64,000 nucleotides of DNA from Filomicrobium sp. (GTDB lineage Bacteria > Pseudomonadota > Alphaproteobacteria > Rhizobiales > Hyphomicrobiaceae). The position numbers and the translations under genes are program-made. Below are positions 55,004-63,021 of this stretch, one piece after another. Location: positions 2,234,606 through 2,298,605 of the forward strand of contig CP051234.1 in the NCBI GenBank assembly GCA_017792465.1. Direction: 5' to 3'. The notes under the pieces were generated by a model. The model did not search any database, was not told where the DNA came from, and saw only the letters and a list, made by a program, of their open reading frames with translations. Position 1 is the stretch's first letter, and every line of letters begins with the position of its first letter.

Positions 55004-55663
55004 ATGTTTCGCGTCGGACTGGCCGCATTAACTGCGGGCCTCATGGTCGCTGCCTGCAGTACGGGGCCGACAACAGTTTCTTCGGGCTTTGCCGACAGCG
55101 GCTCAACACCGTCGATTACTCAGCTCAATCCCACATCATCGCTTGGATACTCGTCGAGCAACCGCTCTTCTAACGGCACGCGTGTCGCGAGCCTCAACGA
55201 CAAAATTCCCAGAGGCACGTTTGAAACCGCTCCCAAGGGCGCGTTGGCCGATCGGGACTATTCTTCGACGCAGCTACACATCGAACGTGCGCTCACCGTC
55301 ATCAACGGTTACCGCAAGAAGAACGGTCTGAAGCCGTTGAAGCTCAACGCCAAGCTGACTGCGGCGGCCAAAGCGCACTCGCGCGATCTGGCGAAATGGG
55401 ACCGCATCTCCCACTACGGTTCGGATGGTTCGAACCCGTGGGACCGGGTCAAGCGCACCGGCTACAATCCGCGGCTTGCGGCGGAAAACGTTGGCACCGG
55501 ACAGGTGACCTTCGATGAAGTCATGCGCGGCTGGCAGGAAAGCGAAGGCCACAACAAGAACCTGTTGCTGGCCGATGCGCGCGAAGCCGGACTGGCTCTC
55601 GTCAACGACCCCCATACGGAATTCAAATCGTTCTGGACGCTGGTTCTCGGGTCGAGCATGTAA
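55004..55663 (+). CDS. CAP-domain (SCP-like) lipoprotein
   Basis: A 219-residue lipoprotein with lipobox MVAAC and C18 as the lipidated residue. A Ser/Thr-rich linker follows, then a CAP domain from about residue 90 with the conserved KAHSRDLAKWDRISHYG, AAENVGTG and GWQESEGHNKNLL motifs (the two His and two Glu of the cleft are present). CAP proteins in bacteria often reside in the envelope. The activity is undefined. The ATG at 55004 has GGAG upstream. Confidence 0.85.
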   Translation: MFRVGLAALTAGLMVAACSTGPTTVSSGFADSGSTPSITQLNPTSSLGYSSSNRSSNGTRVASLNDKIPRGTFETAPKGALADRDYSSTQLHIERALTVINGYRKKNGLKPLKLNAKLTAAAKAHSRDLAKWDRISHYGSDGSNPWDRVKRTGYNPRLAAENVGTGQVTFDEVMRGWQESEGHNKNLLLADAREAGLALVNDPHTEFKSFWTLVLGSSM

Positions 55664-56024
55664 GCTCAATCAGCTCGGTCGAAGGGCGCTTCCTAGCAGG
55701 CGGCCGCAATCGGCCCGATCCCTCTTTTGTGCTGGATCGCGTGACCTCACCGGTGTTTTTCTGATTTCGATTGCCGAAGTTTAGTCCCCGGGAGCATCGT
55801 TTCGATGCGCCTCATTTTCCTCTGTGCGCATCACATCCGGGGTTAGGTTTGCCACGCCACGGATCACCATGGTCACGACGGTCTCACGGTCACCGTGGTC
55901 ACCACGGTCACCTCGTCAGCGATCCCAATTGCCGGCATTCGCCGCATCGCCCGTAGCATCAACGGCAGCAACTCAAGTCTTCGCGTGGTTGTCAGCTAAC
56001 GTTTGTGCGTCTGTCGGGCGCCGA
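55664..56024. other. Intergenic region with GGTCACC repeats
   Basis: 361 bases. Between about 55858 and 55915 the GGTCAC unit recurs five times, and one frame would read a His/Gly-rich peptide (HGHRGHHGH). No start with a ribosome site supports a gene. It may be the remnant of a small His-rich secreted protein. Confidence 0.4.
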
Positions 56025-57476
56025 TCATTTGGCGGCGAACCAGTTGCTCCATATCGCGATGTCGAGGCCAAGACGTCGTCGCGCGACGGTATACTGGAGC
56101 AGAGCCGTGACCAGTAGCGATGTGGATGTCGCCATGGCGGCTCCGACCAATCCGAGCCATGGCACAAGCAGCAGGTTCAGCACCAGATTCAGAATGGCCG
56201 TTGTGACGAGCACGGTTGCGCAGGCGGTCTGCTGGCCCAGCATATTAAGGAGGAATTCGCTCGGACCGATCGCCGAGCGGAACAGGAAGCCGACCACCAG
56301 GATGATCATCACGGGATAGCCTGAGGTAAACTCCGGACCAAACAGCCACAAGAGCGGCTGGCCCAGCGCCAGGATGACCATGGCGGCCAGTAGCGATGGC
56401 CAGAAGGTCCAGTTCACGGCGTCGCGCACGAAACCTTCCAAGCCTTCGCGGTCGCCGCGGGCGTTGAGCGCAGAGAAGCGATTGGCGACGGCGCTGCCGA
56501 CCGCGTAATGGACGAACATGATGAGGCTCATGGTCTTGGCGGCGGCGAAATAGATGCCGACGTCTTTTGGCGTCAGGAAGCTGGAGACGATCAGGACATC
56601 GACGTTCTGCAGCGCCAGTTCGCAGGCGCAGATGACGAAGAGCGGCAACGACATCTTGATCCAAACCGGCCATGCGTATTCACGCGGGCCGGCTGGAATG
56701 GTCTTTGCCATGTTGGAAGCAATGAGCGTGAACTGTAAGAGCGCCGCGACCCAGGTCGCAACAACTGCGGCGCCGGCGGCCGTCGTTGCCTTCATCGGCA
56801 GACCGATTGCGTGGGCCAAGGCCATCGCGCCGAGTACCAGCAAGGGGCGCAGCACGTAGGGCGGGATGAGTGCTGTTCCCATCCAGGCCTGGGCGCGGCC
56901 GAAACCGTCCTGCATATCGCCGAGTGCGTAGATTGGAACGCAAATCAGCGCCAGGTAGAGCGGCAGAATGTAATAATTCGCGACGTAGGGTTCGAACAGC
57001 CAAAGGCCCAGCAAGCCGAATACCGCCAGTGCGGTTCCAATCGAGAACGCTGCCAAGTTCGTACCGCGCTTGAGGCCGCGCAGCAGCGCAAGCTTGCCCT
57101 GTTCGCGATATTCCGGGACGAGCCGGATGACGACGAGGTTGAGGCCAATTGAGGACAGACCGCCCAAGACCAGGACCCAGGTCCAAATGAAGACGTAGAT
57201 GCCGTACTCGAAGCTGCCCATCCAGCGGGCGAGCACGATCTGCATGAGGTAGAGCAGGGCGGCGCTGGTGACGCGGACCGCAAAAGCGACGACGGCGTTG
57301 CGCTGCGCGAGTGCACGATCGTTGTCGCCGGCCATCACTTCGCGTGCGATCGCTAATGCTTGGGACACCAATCCACGAGCAAAGTCGAGCTTGCTGGCAG
57401 CCGGCGCAGGGTCCAAAGCTGCGGCAGCTAGCTCAGAAGCGTTATCTGTATGCGCCACTTCGGGCTCCTTGCTCAT
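56025..57476 (-). CDS. Polysaccharide flippase (Wzx/MviN-like)
   Basis: A 483-residue membrane protein with 12 to 14 helices of the oligosaccharidyl-lipid/polysaccharide exporter superfamily. NAVVAFAVRVTSAALLYLMQIVLARWMGSFEYGIYVFIWTWV is the typical N-terminal motif (xRxxGxxxYGxY). About 50 soluble residues precede the first helix. It should flip a lipid-linked sugar across the inner membrane. No glycosyltransferases lie beside it, so the substrate is open. Confidence 0.85.
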   Translation of the reverse strand: MSKEPEVAHTDNASELAAAALDPAPAASKLDFARGLVSQALAIAREVMAGDNDRALAQRNAVVAFAVRVTSAALLYLMQIVLARWMGSFEYGIYVFIWTWVLVLGGLSSIGLNLVVIRLVPEYREQGKLALLRGLKRGTNLAAFSIGTALAVFGLLGLWLFEPYVANYYILPLYLALICVPIYALGDMQDGFGRAQAWMGTALIPPYVLRPLLVLGAMALAHAIGLPMKATTAAGAAVVATWVAALLQFTLIASNMAKTIPAGPREYAWPVWIKMSLPLFVICACELALQNVDVLIVSSFLTPKDVGIYFAAAKTMSLIMFVHYAVGSAVANRFSALNARGDREGLEGFVRDAVNWTFWPSLLAAMVILALGQPLLWLFGPEFTSGYPVMIILVVGFLFRSAIGPSEFLLNMLGQQTACATVLVTTAILNLVLNLLLVPWLGLVGAAMATSTSLLVTALLQYTVARRRLGLDIAIWSNWFAAK

Positions 57477-57575
57477 GGCCTCATGATTAGCAGGCTCCTT
57501 AGGTTGTACTGAAGCCTTACTTGCCCGGGAGTTAAGCGAACGCCTGTTACGCGCAGTTTTTCCGTCTTTTTTGCG

Positions 57576-57803
57576 TTACCAGGCCGGGGAAACCCGCTCG
57601 CGCTCGCGTTTGCGCACGAGTTCGGCGACGCCAGCCCAGGCCCAAGAGCGGCCGGCATCTCCTTGTTGCCCATGCAAGGTCGCGAAGAAGTCGGCAATCT
57701 GGGCGGCCATCAGCCCATGTTGCGCTTCCAAGGTCGCTGCCATGTTCTCGACCTCATGCGGGTTGGGGGTCACATCCTGTCCTGGCGCCCAAATCTCGTT
57801 CAT
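57576..57803 (-). CDS. Small unknown protein
   Basis: A 75-residue soluble protein (MNEIWAPGQDVTPNPHEVENMAATLE...). AAGGG sits 8 bases before this ATG. An in-frame ATG 11 codons upstream has no ribosome site. Helical, basic C-terminus. No family recognised. Lies 99 bases downstream of the flippase start on the same strand but upstream in transcription. Confidence 0.5.
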   Translation of the reverse strand: MNEIWAPGQDVTPNPHEVENMAATLEAQHGLMAAQIADFFATLHGQQGDAGRSWAWAGVAELVRKRERERVSPAW

Positions 57804-57972
57804 CGTTTCAGCCCTTGGTTGTCGCTCGGGATTCATTTCTGACGGTGGGTAGCAAGAACAAAGCCAGTGCATTGGTCTCAAATCGGCACATTCAGGGGCC
57901 GACTGAAGCGTCTTGAGGCGGCCCGAATGGCGTGAAACAGTGAATTTTCGCAATTGCCACCTGGAGACGGAT

Positions 57973-58311
57973 ATGGACCGCCCCAAGACGAAACACGTCA
58001 CCGCGTTCGTCCCTCCAATGGATGGGCGCAGAATTGGATCCGGCCTGCGCCAGTTCGCGCGTCTGTTCTCAGGCTGCGCACTTCTCTTGGCCGCCGAACC
58101 ACTCGTTGCTGCGGAGGGCGGCGTCTTCTTGTTGGCAGAAGACGTCCCGGCGGCACCGCCGAGCCAGAAGCCCGCTCCCGACAATGGCAAGTCAGCGCGC
58201 CAGCCCGCGCCGCGAAACGGGGAAAGCTCTCGCGAACAGGCGCCACCGAAGCATCAGCCACAGCCGCGCGGATGTCCCTACCGTGAGGGACCGATCAATT
58301 TGCTGGTTTAG
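57973..58311 (+). CDS. Proline-rich exported protein of unknown function
   Basis: A 112-residue protein. A hydrophobic segment (LFSGCALLLAAEPLVAA, about residues 34-50) looks like an export signal or anchor, followed by a Pro/Gln/Lys-rich disordered tail. GGAG precedes the ATG at 57973. Its stop overlaps the stop of the convergent carboxypeptidase gene. Low-complexity composition leaves some doubt. Confidence 0.5.
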   Translation: MDRPKTKHVTAFVPPMDGRRIGSGLRQFARLFSGCALLLAAEPLVAAEGGVFLLAEDVPAAPPSQKPAPDNGKSARQPAPRNGESSREQAPPKHQPQPRGCPYREGPINLLV

Positions 58312-59387
58312 TTGTCGAAGACGTAGCTGACGGAATTCTTATTCTTCGTCGCTGAGGCCGCCTGCGGTTTTTTCGATGGCTTAAGTGCCGGTTTCTTTTG
58401 TGCAGCGGGCTTTGGCTTTTTCCGGCCGTACGTCTTGGAATACTTGCGCTTGATCCGGTTCTTGGCGGCGCGCAACCGGTTTGCCGACTTGCGATTGCCG
58501 CACGCCCACGACGTCACCGTATGCCGGATGCTACGGGCTTTGCGCGCGTCGGGCGCCAAAGGCATGTTGTCGACGGTATCGGTATTAAACAGTTGCTTCC
58601 AGCCGTATTGGCGGAACCCATGCTCCAACAAGCTTGCAGCGCGCAAGTTGCGGTCAGCGCTCGATGGCTCACCCAGAACCACCGTCATCAATTGGGTACC
58701 ATCGCGGGTGGCACTGGCGACAACGTTAAAACCGGAATCGCAGATGAACCCGGTTTTCATACCATCGGCACCCTCGAAGGATTTCAGCAATCCGTTGTGG
58801 CTACCAAGCATGCGCTTGCCGAGCCGGAAACTTGGCATCGCCCAATAATGCGCGTACTCGGGAAAGTCCTTGACGATGGCGCGCGCAAGCTTGGCCAAAT
58901 CGCGTGCGGTGGTGATCTGGCGCTTATCTGGCAGACCGTTGGGATTGACGAATTGCGTGCGCGTCATGCCCAAACGTTTGGCCGTCGCATTCATGCGGTT
59001 GATGAAGCCGTCATAGGTCGGGCCGAGCTTTTGCGCGATCATGACGGCAACATCATTTGCCGACTTGACGATCAACGCCTTCAGCGCCGTGTCCAACGTC
59101 AGTTTGGCGCCAATCGGCAGGCCAACCTTGCTGGGCGGCTCTTTTTGCGCGAGTTCGGTGCACGGAATTTCGGTCTTGAGCGTCGCGCGGCCGGCCTTCA
59201 GATCCTGGAAGGCGAGGTAGGCGGTCATTATTTTGGTCAGGGACGCAGGATGCCACTGATCGTCAATGTTCTCGGAGTAAAGAACCTTGCCGGTCTCAGC
59301 TTCGAACAATAGCGTCGGGCCAGCATCTGCGCGGCCTGGAATCAGAACCGCAAGCAGTAATGCTGCTACCGAAATAAGTGTTCGCAT
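58308..59387 (-). CDS. D-alanyl-D-alanine carboxypeptidase (PBP5/DacF type)
   Basis: A 359-residue periplasmic enzyme that trims the terminal D-Ala of peptidoglycan stem peptides. Signal peptide MRTLISVAALLLAVLIPGRADA; S49-LT-K52, S109-A-N and K211-T-G form the active site. The C-terminal part is a very basic Lys/Pro-rich tail (KKPKPAAQKKPALKPSKKP) where the classical PBP5 amphipathic anchor is expected. Its catalytic domain is related to that inside the giant protein at 2-5806, so the window encodes two such domains. Confidence 0.9.
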   Translation of the reverse strand: MRTLISVAALLLAVLIPGRADAGPTLLFEAETGKVLYSENIDDQWHPASLTKIMTAYLAFQDLKAGRATLKTEIPCTELAQKEPPSKVGLPIGAKLTLDTALKALIVKSANDVAVMIAQKLGPTYDGFINRMNATAKRLGMTRTQFVNPNGLPDKRQITTARDLAKLARAIVKDFPEYAHYWAMPSFRLGKRMLGSHNGLLKSFEGADGMKTGFICDSGFNVVASATRDGTQLMTVVLGEPSSADRNLRAASLLEHGFRQYGWKQLFNTDTVDNMPLAPDARKARSIRHTVTSWACGNRKSANRLRAAKNRIKRKYSKTYGRKKPKPAAQKKPALKPSKKPQAASATKNKNSVSYVFDN

Positions 59388-59624
59388 AAATAAATCCCTG
59401 TCTCGCCGCCACGGCGTTCCGGTTCAAGGGACCTAACATATTTGCGAGCAGGCGCACAATTGCAGGGGCCAAGGTCTGCATAATAGGTGTGGTTTGTGGT
59501 GCACATTCTATTTGCGCCTCCGGATGCCCACGCTTCGGCTGCGCCTCGCGCATCCGGCGCCGTACAATTCTCCGCTTCGGATGCACACTCTACCGACTTT
59601 CAACTTCCAGCAGAGGCGTCCGTC

Positions 59625-60344
59625 TCATCCTGCCCTGGATATTCTGGTTACCATGAGCGGCGGCATTTTGGCGTCCTGAAACTGAAGCGGTTCACTCGGC
59701 AACTCCAGGAAAAGGCCAGACAAATCCTGGGTGGAGAACGCCAACTTGATATTCTCGTAGGCCGACAGAATATCGTGCGCGTTGATTTCTGGCGGCCAAC
59801 CGCCGACGCCGATCAAAATTACCGATCGGACATTCCCATATTGCAAAACTGCGCGTGCAGCGCCCTTGGCTTCAGCAGCAAAATACGAAGGCGCCACAAA
59901 TCTTTGAGCGCGAATCAACGTGACCTTGTCTTGCTGCGCGCCTCGCACAACAAGAAAAAGCCTCTTCGTGTTTCGGCTAACCTTTGAGCCGACCAGATCT
60001 TTCGAAGGGTATTGGGCTTCAATGGCCGCCCGGTCGAACTCAAGCTGCTGGCCGGCACATCCGCCTGCAAGCTCTGAAAAGTACTTGGTTACTTCGTACT
60101 GCGTGATGAATTCCGAACCCGTACAAGACAGGTCAAGCTTTCCAGCAGACCATTTGAGACAGGTTCCGTTGGCGCGATGAATCACAAGTTGCAGCTGGCT
60201 GAACAGCTCAGCGAAGCCAATTCTGGCGATTTCGTCTCCAAAACGTGGACTGTTGCCGCCAAAGTTAATCCCTTTAAGCGGGCTCCGCCCCAATCGGAAA
60301 AGACGTTGGAATCGCTCCAGTAGCGTCGATGCTTGTTTGGGCAT
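59625..60344 (-). CDS. Unknown soluble protein
   Basis: A 239-residue protein with no signal, membrane segment or recognised motif. Two beta-rich stretches (VTLIRAQRFVAPSYFAAEAKG, VRSVILIGVGGWPP) suggest an alpha-beta fold. The ribosome site is poor. It starts only 26 bases downstream of the tRNA-Leu gene on the same strand. Codon composition is less GC-rich at third positions than in its neighbours, which could indicate transfer. Confidence 0.6.
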   Translation of the reverse strand: MPKQASTLLERFQRLFRLGRSPLKGINFGGNSPRFGDEIARIGFAELFSQLQLVIHRANGTCLKWSAGKLDLSCTGSEFITQYEVTKYFSELAGGCAGQQLEFDRAAIEAQYPSKDLVGSKVSRNTKRLFLVVRGAQQDKVTLIRAQRFVAPSYFAAEAKGAARAVLQYGNVRSVILIGVGGWPPEINAHDILSAYENIKLAFSTQDLSGLFLELPSEPLQFQDAKMPPLMVTRISRAG

Positions 60345-60370
60345 CTAAGTAATTCAAATATTCGAAGCTC

Positions 60371-60457
60371 TGGTGCCCCTGGCCCGACTCGAACGGGCAC
60401 TCCGGTGAAGGAAACGGATTTTGAATCCGTCGCGTCTACCAATTCCGCCACAGGGGC
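60371..60457 (-). tRNA. tRNA-Leu (CAA)
   Basis: The minus-strand gene begins GCCCCTGTGGCGGAATTGG and ends GGGGCACCA, so the acceptor stem pairs fully and CCA is encoded. The anticodon arm ACGGA-TTCAAAA-TCCGT gives anticodon CAA. A variable arm of type II size and a T-loop GTTCGAGTC are present. Length 87 with CCA. Confidence 0.97.
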
Positions 60458-60765
60458 TTGAGAAGCGCGGACTATACCCATGCCGCTTCTGCGGTCAACG
60501 GGCGATCATCAAGTTCGGAAACTTATTGGCCCGAAATTCGCCCCTAGCCTTCTGGAACGGAAGCCAAGAACCGAAAACTGAGGTTGTCGGTCTGAACGGA
60601 ACAAAGCGCTGCAGACGCCCGAAAACAGGTGCGAAACCAGTTTTTTCAATAAATTTCTCGCCTTGTCCCGGCCGGAACAGCCCGACGCGGCGGCCTGACG
60701 CATATTGGCTTCAACAGACGGCGCCCAGCGCCCTAACCGACACACAGTTTCAAGGAGCCAGGACA
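60458..60765. promoter_or_regulatory. Intergenic region with conserved leader of the first Cys-rich gene
   Basis: From 60674 to 60723 the sequence shares GGAACAGC and CATATTGGCTTCAACAGACG with the leaders of the two later copies, at the same 42-43-base distance from the start codon. The upstream 200 bases hold nothing recognised beyond the tRNA promoter region. Confidence 0.55.
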
Positions 60766-61035
60766 ATGAACACCACCATCATCGCAGCACTGACCCTCGC
60801 AATCTTCGCAGCAACCGCAACCCAGGCTTCGGCCGTTAGCAACTCCGTCAAGTATGCCTGCATGGGCGACTACTTCTCCTACTGCTCGCAGCACGCACCA
60901 GGCGGATCGGCCGTCAAGCGCTGCATGCGCCGCAACGGTTCGAAGCTGTCCAGCCGCTGCGTCAGCGCCCTCATCAAGGCTGGTTACGTTTCCAAGACAG
61001 AAGTTTCGCGTCGCGCAGCAAGCCTCGGCCGCTAA
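60766..61035 (+). CDS. Small secreted Cys-rich protein, copy 1
   Basis: An 89-residue protein with signal peptide (MNTTIIAALTLAIFAATATQASA). The mature domain has four cysteines in YACMGDYFSYCSQHAPGG, KRCMRRNG and SSRCVSALI, a spacing like Cys-rich GLG1-type repeats. AAGGAG upstream of the ATG. Function unknown. The mature domain differs from copies 2 and 3 at a few positions only. Confidence 0.82.
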   Translation: MNTTIIAALTLAIFAATATQASAVSNSVKYACMGDYFSYCSQHAPGGSAVKRCMRRNGSKLSSRCVSALIKAGYVSKTEVSRRAASLGR

Positions 61036-61458
61036 TTCCATGAACCCAACCCTCCCCAAATAAAGGCGGACCAGCCCGGTCCGCCTTTCGGCCCGTCTGG
61101 GGTTTGGTTAATTCGAAGCCTCACACACAGCTCCCCCTCAGGCCCTCCTAGTTCGATTTTCCGCAAAGCGTTCTTACTCGAAACTCCGCCCCCGATTTCC
61201 CTGCCTGCCGGTCAGTTTTGGCTCCTTGGCTGTGCATGTAGGGGAATTGGCGGGCGGCGACATGAATTTTCTTTTCAGCGTAATGCGCTGATATTTATTT
61301 GTTTTTTGTCTAAACCTCAGGTCCTGAGGGAAAAAAAATGAAAAATATTCACGCCTGTCCCTCCTGGAACAGCGCGATGACGGCTCTGCGGGCACATTGG
61401 TTTCAACAGACGGCGACAACAGCCGCACATCAAACCTCGAGACACCGGAGCCGAACCA
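61036..61458. other. Spacer between copies 1 and 2
   Basis: 423 bases: a terminator at 61062-61088, an unremarkable middle part, and from about 61338 the duplicated leader of copy 2. No further gene. Confidence 0.6.
61062..61088 (+). terminator. Terminator of copy 1
   Basis: AAAGGCGGACC (61062-61072) pairs with GGTCCGCCTTT (61078-61088). Confidence 0.85.
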
Positions 61459-61732
61459 ATGACCAACATCGCAACCAAATCGATCATCGCCGCAGCAATC
61501 TTCGCAGCAACCGCAACCCAGGCTTTCGCCGTTTCCAGCTCAGTCAAATATGCCTGCATGGGCGACTACCTCTCCTACTGCTCGCAGCACGCACCAGGCG
61601 GTTCGGCCGTTAAGCAGTGCATGCGCCGCAATGGTTCGAAGTTGTCGCGCGGTTGCGTCGGCGCCCTGATCAAGGCCGGCTACGTTTCGAAGGCAGAAGT
61701 ATCGCGCCGCGCTGCAAGCCTCGGCCGCTAAG
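61338..61732. repeat. Tandem duplication unit A (leader plus copy 2)
   Basis: Leader and coding sequence are repeated 633 bases downstream (unit B). The coding parts differ at 11 of 273 positions, all synonymous. Confidence 0.9.
61459..61731 (+). CDS. Small secreted Cys-rich protein, copy 2
   Basis: A 90-residue exported protein (signal MTNIATKSIIAAAIFAATATQAFA). Mature domain with C33, C42, C55 and C67 in the same pattern as copy 1. Its amino-acid sequence is identical to copy 3. GGAG lies upstream of the ATG, at the end of the conserved leader. Confidence 0.83.
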   Translation: MTNIATKSIIAAAIFAATATQAFAVSSSVKYACMGDYLSYCSQHAPGGSAVKQCMRRNGSKLSRGCVGALIKAGYVSKAEVSRRAASLGR

Positions 61733-61757
61733 TCCATGAACTCAGCCAAACCCAAGT

Positions 61758-61787
61758 AAAAAGGCGGACCCTACCGGTCCGCTTTTT
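61758..61787 (+). terminator. Terminator of copy 2
   Basis: GCGGACC pairs with GGTCCGC, flanked by A-run and T-run (AAAAAG...CTTTTT). Confidence 0.88.
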
Positions 61788-62091
61788 CGTTTCGGAGACC
61801 ACCCGTTAACTCTAACCAACCGCCTCGCATCATGTTCGCGGGACTGCAATCTGCTCTGAAGCTCGTGTTTGTGGGCAAACCGATGGTGGCCGCCATCGAA
61901 TTCAACACGCATCAAGCCACTGATATTGCGATATATTTTCAGGTCGCGACGGCGGCGAGGTGAGAAAATTTTGAAAAATGTTCGCGACTGTCCCTCCCGG
62001 AACAGCGTGATGACGGCTGTCCGGGCACATTGGTTTCAACAGACGGCGACAACAGCCGCACATCAAACCTCGAGACACCGGAGCCGAACCA
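61788..62091. other. Spacer and leader of copy 3
   Basis: 304 bases between terminator 2 and copy 3. The first 180 bases are unique. From about 61971 the sequence is the duplicated leader (unit B). No further gene. Confidence 0.6.
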
Positions 62092-62365
62092 ATGACCAAC
62101 ATCGCAACCAAGTCGATCATCGCCGCAGCAATCTTCGCAGCAACCGCAACCCAAGCTTTCGCCGTTTCCAGCTCAGTCAAGTATGCCTGCATGGGCGACT
62201 ACCTCTCCTACTGCTCGCAGCACGCACCAGGCGGTTCGGCCGTTAAGCAGTGCATGCGCCGCAACGGTTCGAAGCTTTCCCGCGGTTGCGTCGGCGCCCT
62301 CATCAAGGCCGGCTACGTTTCAAAGGCTGAAGTTTCGCGCCGCGCTGCAAGCCTCGGCCGCTAAG
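61971..62365. repeat. Tandem duplication unit B (leader plus copy 3)
   Basis: Second unit of the 633-base-period duplication. The leader matches unit A closely from the GGAACAGCG segment to the start codon. Confidence 0.9.
62092..62364 (+). CDS. Small secreted Cys-rich protein, copy 3
   Basis: A 90-residue exported protein identical in sequence to copy 2. The nucleotide differences are all silent, so the protein is under selection or the copies are kept alike by gene conversion. Same leader, ribosome site and downstream hairpin as copy 2. Confidence 0.83.
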   Translation: MTNIATKSIIAAAIFAATATQAFAVSSSVKYACMGDYLSYCSQHAPGGSAVKQCMRRNGSKLSRGCVGALIKAGYVSKAEVSRRAASLGR

Positions 62366-62397
62366 TTCAGCTTCAAAACATTCAAAAATGGAAAAAC

Positions 62398-62420
62398 CGG
62401 CGGGCCTTAGCGGCTCGCCG
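62398..62420 (+). terminator. Terminator of copy 3
   Basis: CGGCGGGCC pairs with GGCTCGCCG (one G-T pair), followed by a short T-run. Confidence 0.7.
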
Positions 62421-62466
62421 TTTCGCGTTTCAGGTTCGGAGAAGGGGCTGGGTCGGGCCGGAAGCC

Positions 62467-62823
62467 TCAGCGGAGGCTAAAGGTTGTACGTCCCGTGTGG
62501 TGGTGATGCTCGGTCACGACGATCGGCTCGCCGGAGTGGATGACCTTGTCCTCGTTGGCCAGGACGAACACGTGGCGGCCGTCTTTCAGTTGCACGCCGA
62601 CGCGCCAGCCGGGCTTGCCTCCCTTGGGCGGGACAAATCTTTCGACCAGATCGACGGTGCCGGGCAACTTCGCGTTGTCGACTTCGGAATCGAGGTTCAC
62701 CCAGTACATGCCGGCGACGATGAACGCGGCCGCGATGACCGCGACACCAACCCAGCGCATGCGGCGGAGCCAAAGCTCACGCTGTAGCTTGCGCATGGTT
62801 TCCTGCCGCATTTGTGCTCTCAT
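62467..62823 (-). CDS. Membrane-anchored small protein of unknown function
   Basis: A 118-residue protein. A basic N-terminus (MRAQMRQETMRKLQRELWLRRMRW) is followed by one helix (VGVAVIAAAFIVAGMYWV, about 25-42) and a beta-rich domain (TVDLVERFVPPKGGKPGWRVGVQLKDGRHVFVLANED) that probably faces the periplasm. It ends with a His-rich EHHHHTGRTTF. GAGG lies 5 bases before the ATG. No family recognised. Lies downstream of the mutase on the same strand. Confidence 0.72.
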   Translation of the reverse strand: MRAQMRQETMRKLQRELWLRRMRWVGVAVIAAAFIVAGMYWVNLDSEVDNAKLPGTVDLVERFVPPKGGKPGWRVGVQLKDGRHVFVLANEDKVIHSGEPIVVTEHHHHTGRTTFSLR

Positions 62824-62932
62824 GGGGGCCTCGAATATCGCGATATATCGGAGAATCGTCGTGGACGATCAGATCCTGGGCTGCCTCATACAGAATATGA
62901 CCGCGGCTGTTAAGTGGACATGAGGTCCCCAT

Positions 62933-62952
62933 GCCGGGATGGCGATCCCGGC
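62933..62952. other. Stable hairpin between the mutase gene and the small membrane protein
   Basis: GCCGGGAT-GGCG-ATCCCGGC is a perfect 8-bp stem with a four-base loop. There is no T-run. It could stabilise or separate transcripts of the two minus-strand genes. Confidence 0.45.
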
Positions 62953-63021
62953 TCTGGAGCTGAACTTTGAGGTTTCCCTCGAAGCCGTAGTGGCGATGAC
63001 AGGCAACGGAGGCGCCTAGCT

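Noticed and set aside
60674-60700. EcfG promoter for the first Cys-rich gene
   Set aside because: GGAAC is present but no CGTT-like element follows at 16 or 17 bases in any of the three copies.
62824-63021. Possible cobalamin riboswitch near the B12-dependent mutase
   Set aside because: The segment lies downstream of the mutase, not upstream, and no B12-box sequence is visible. Only a simple hairpin is present.
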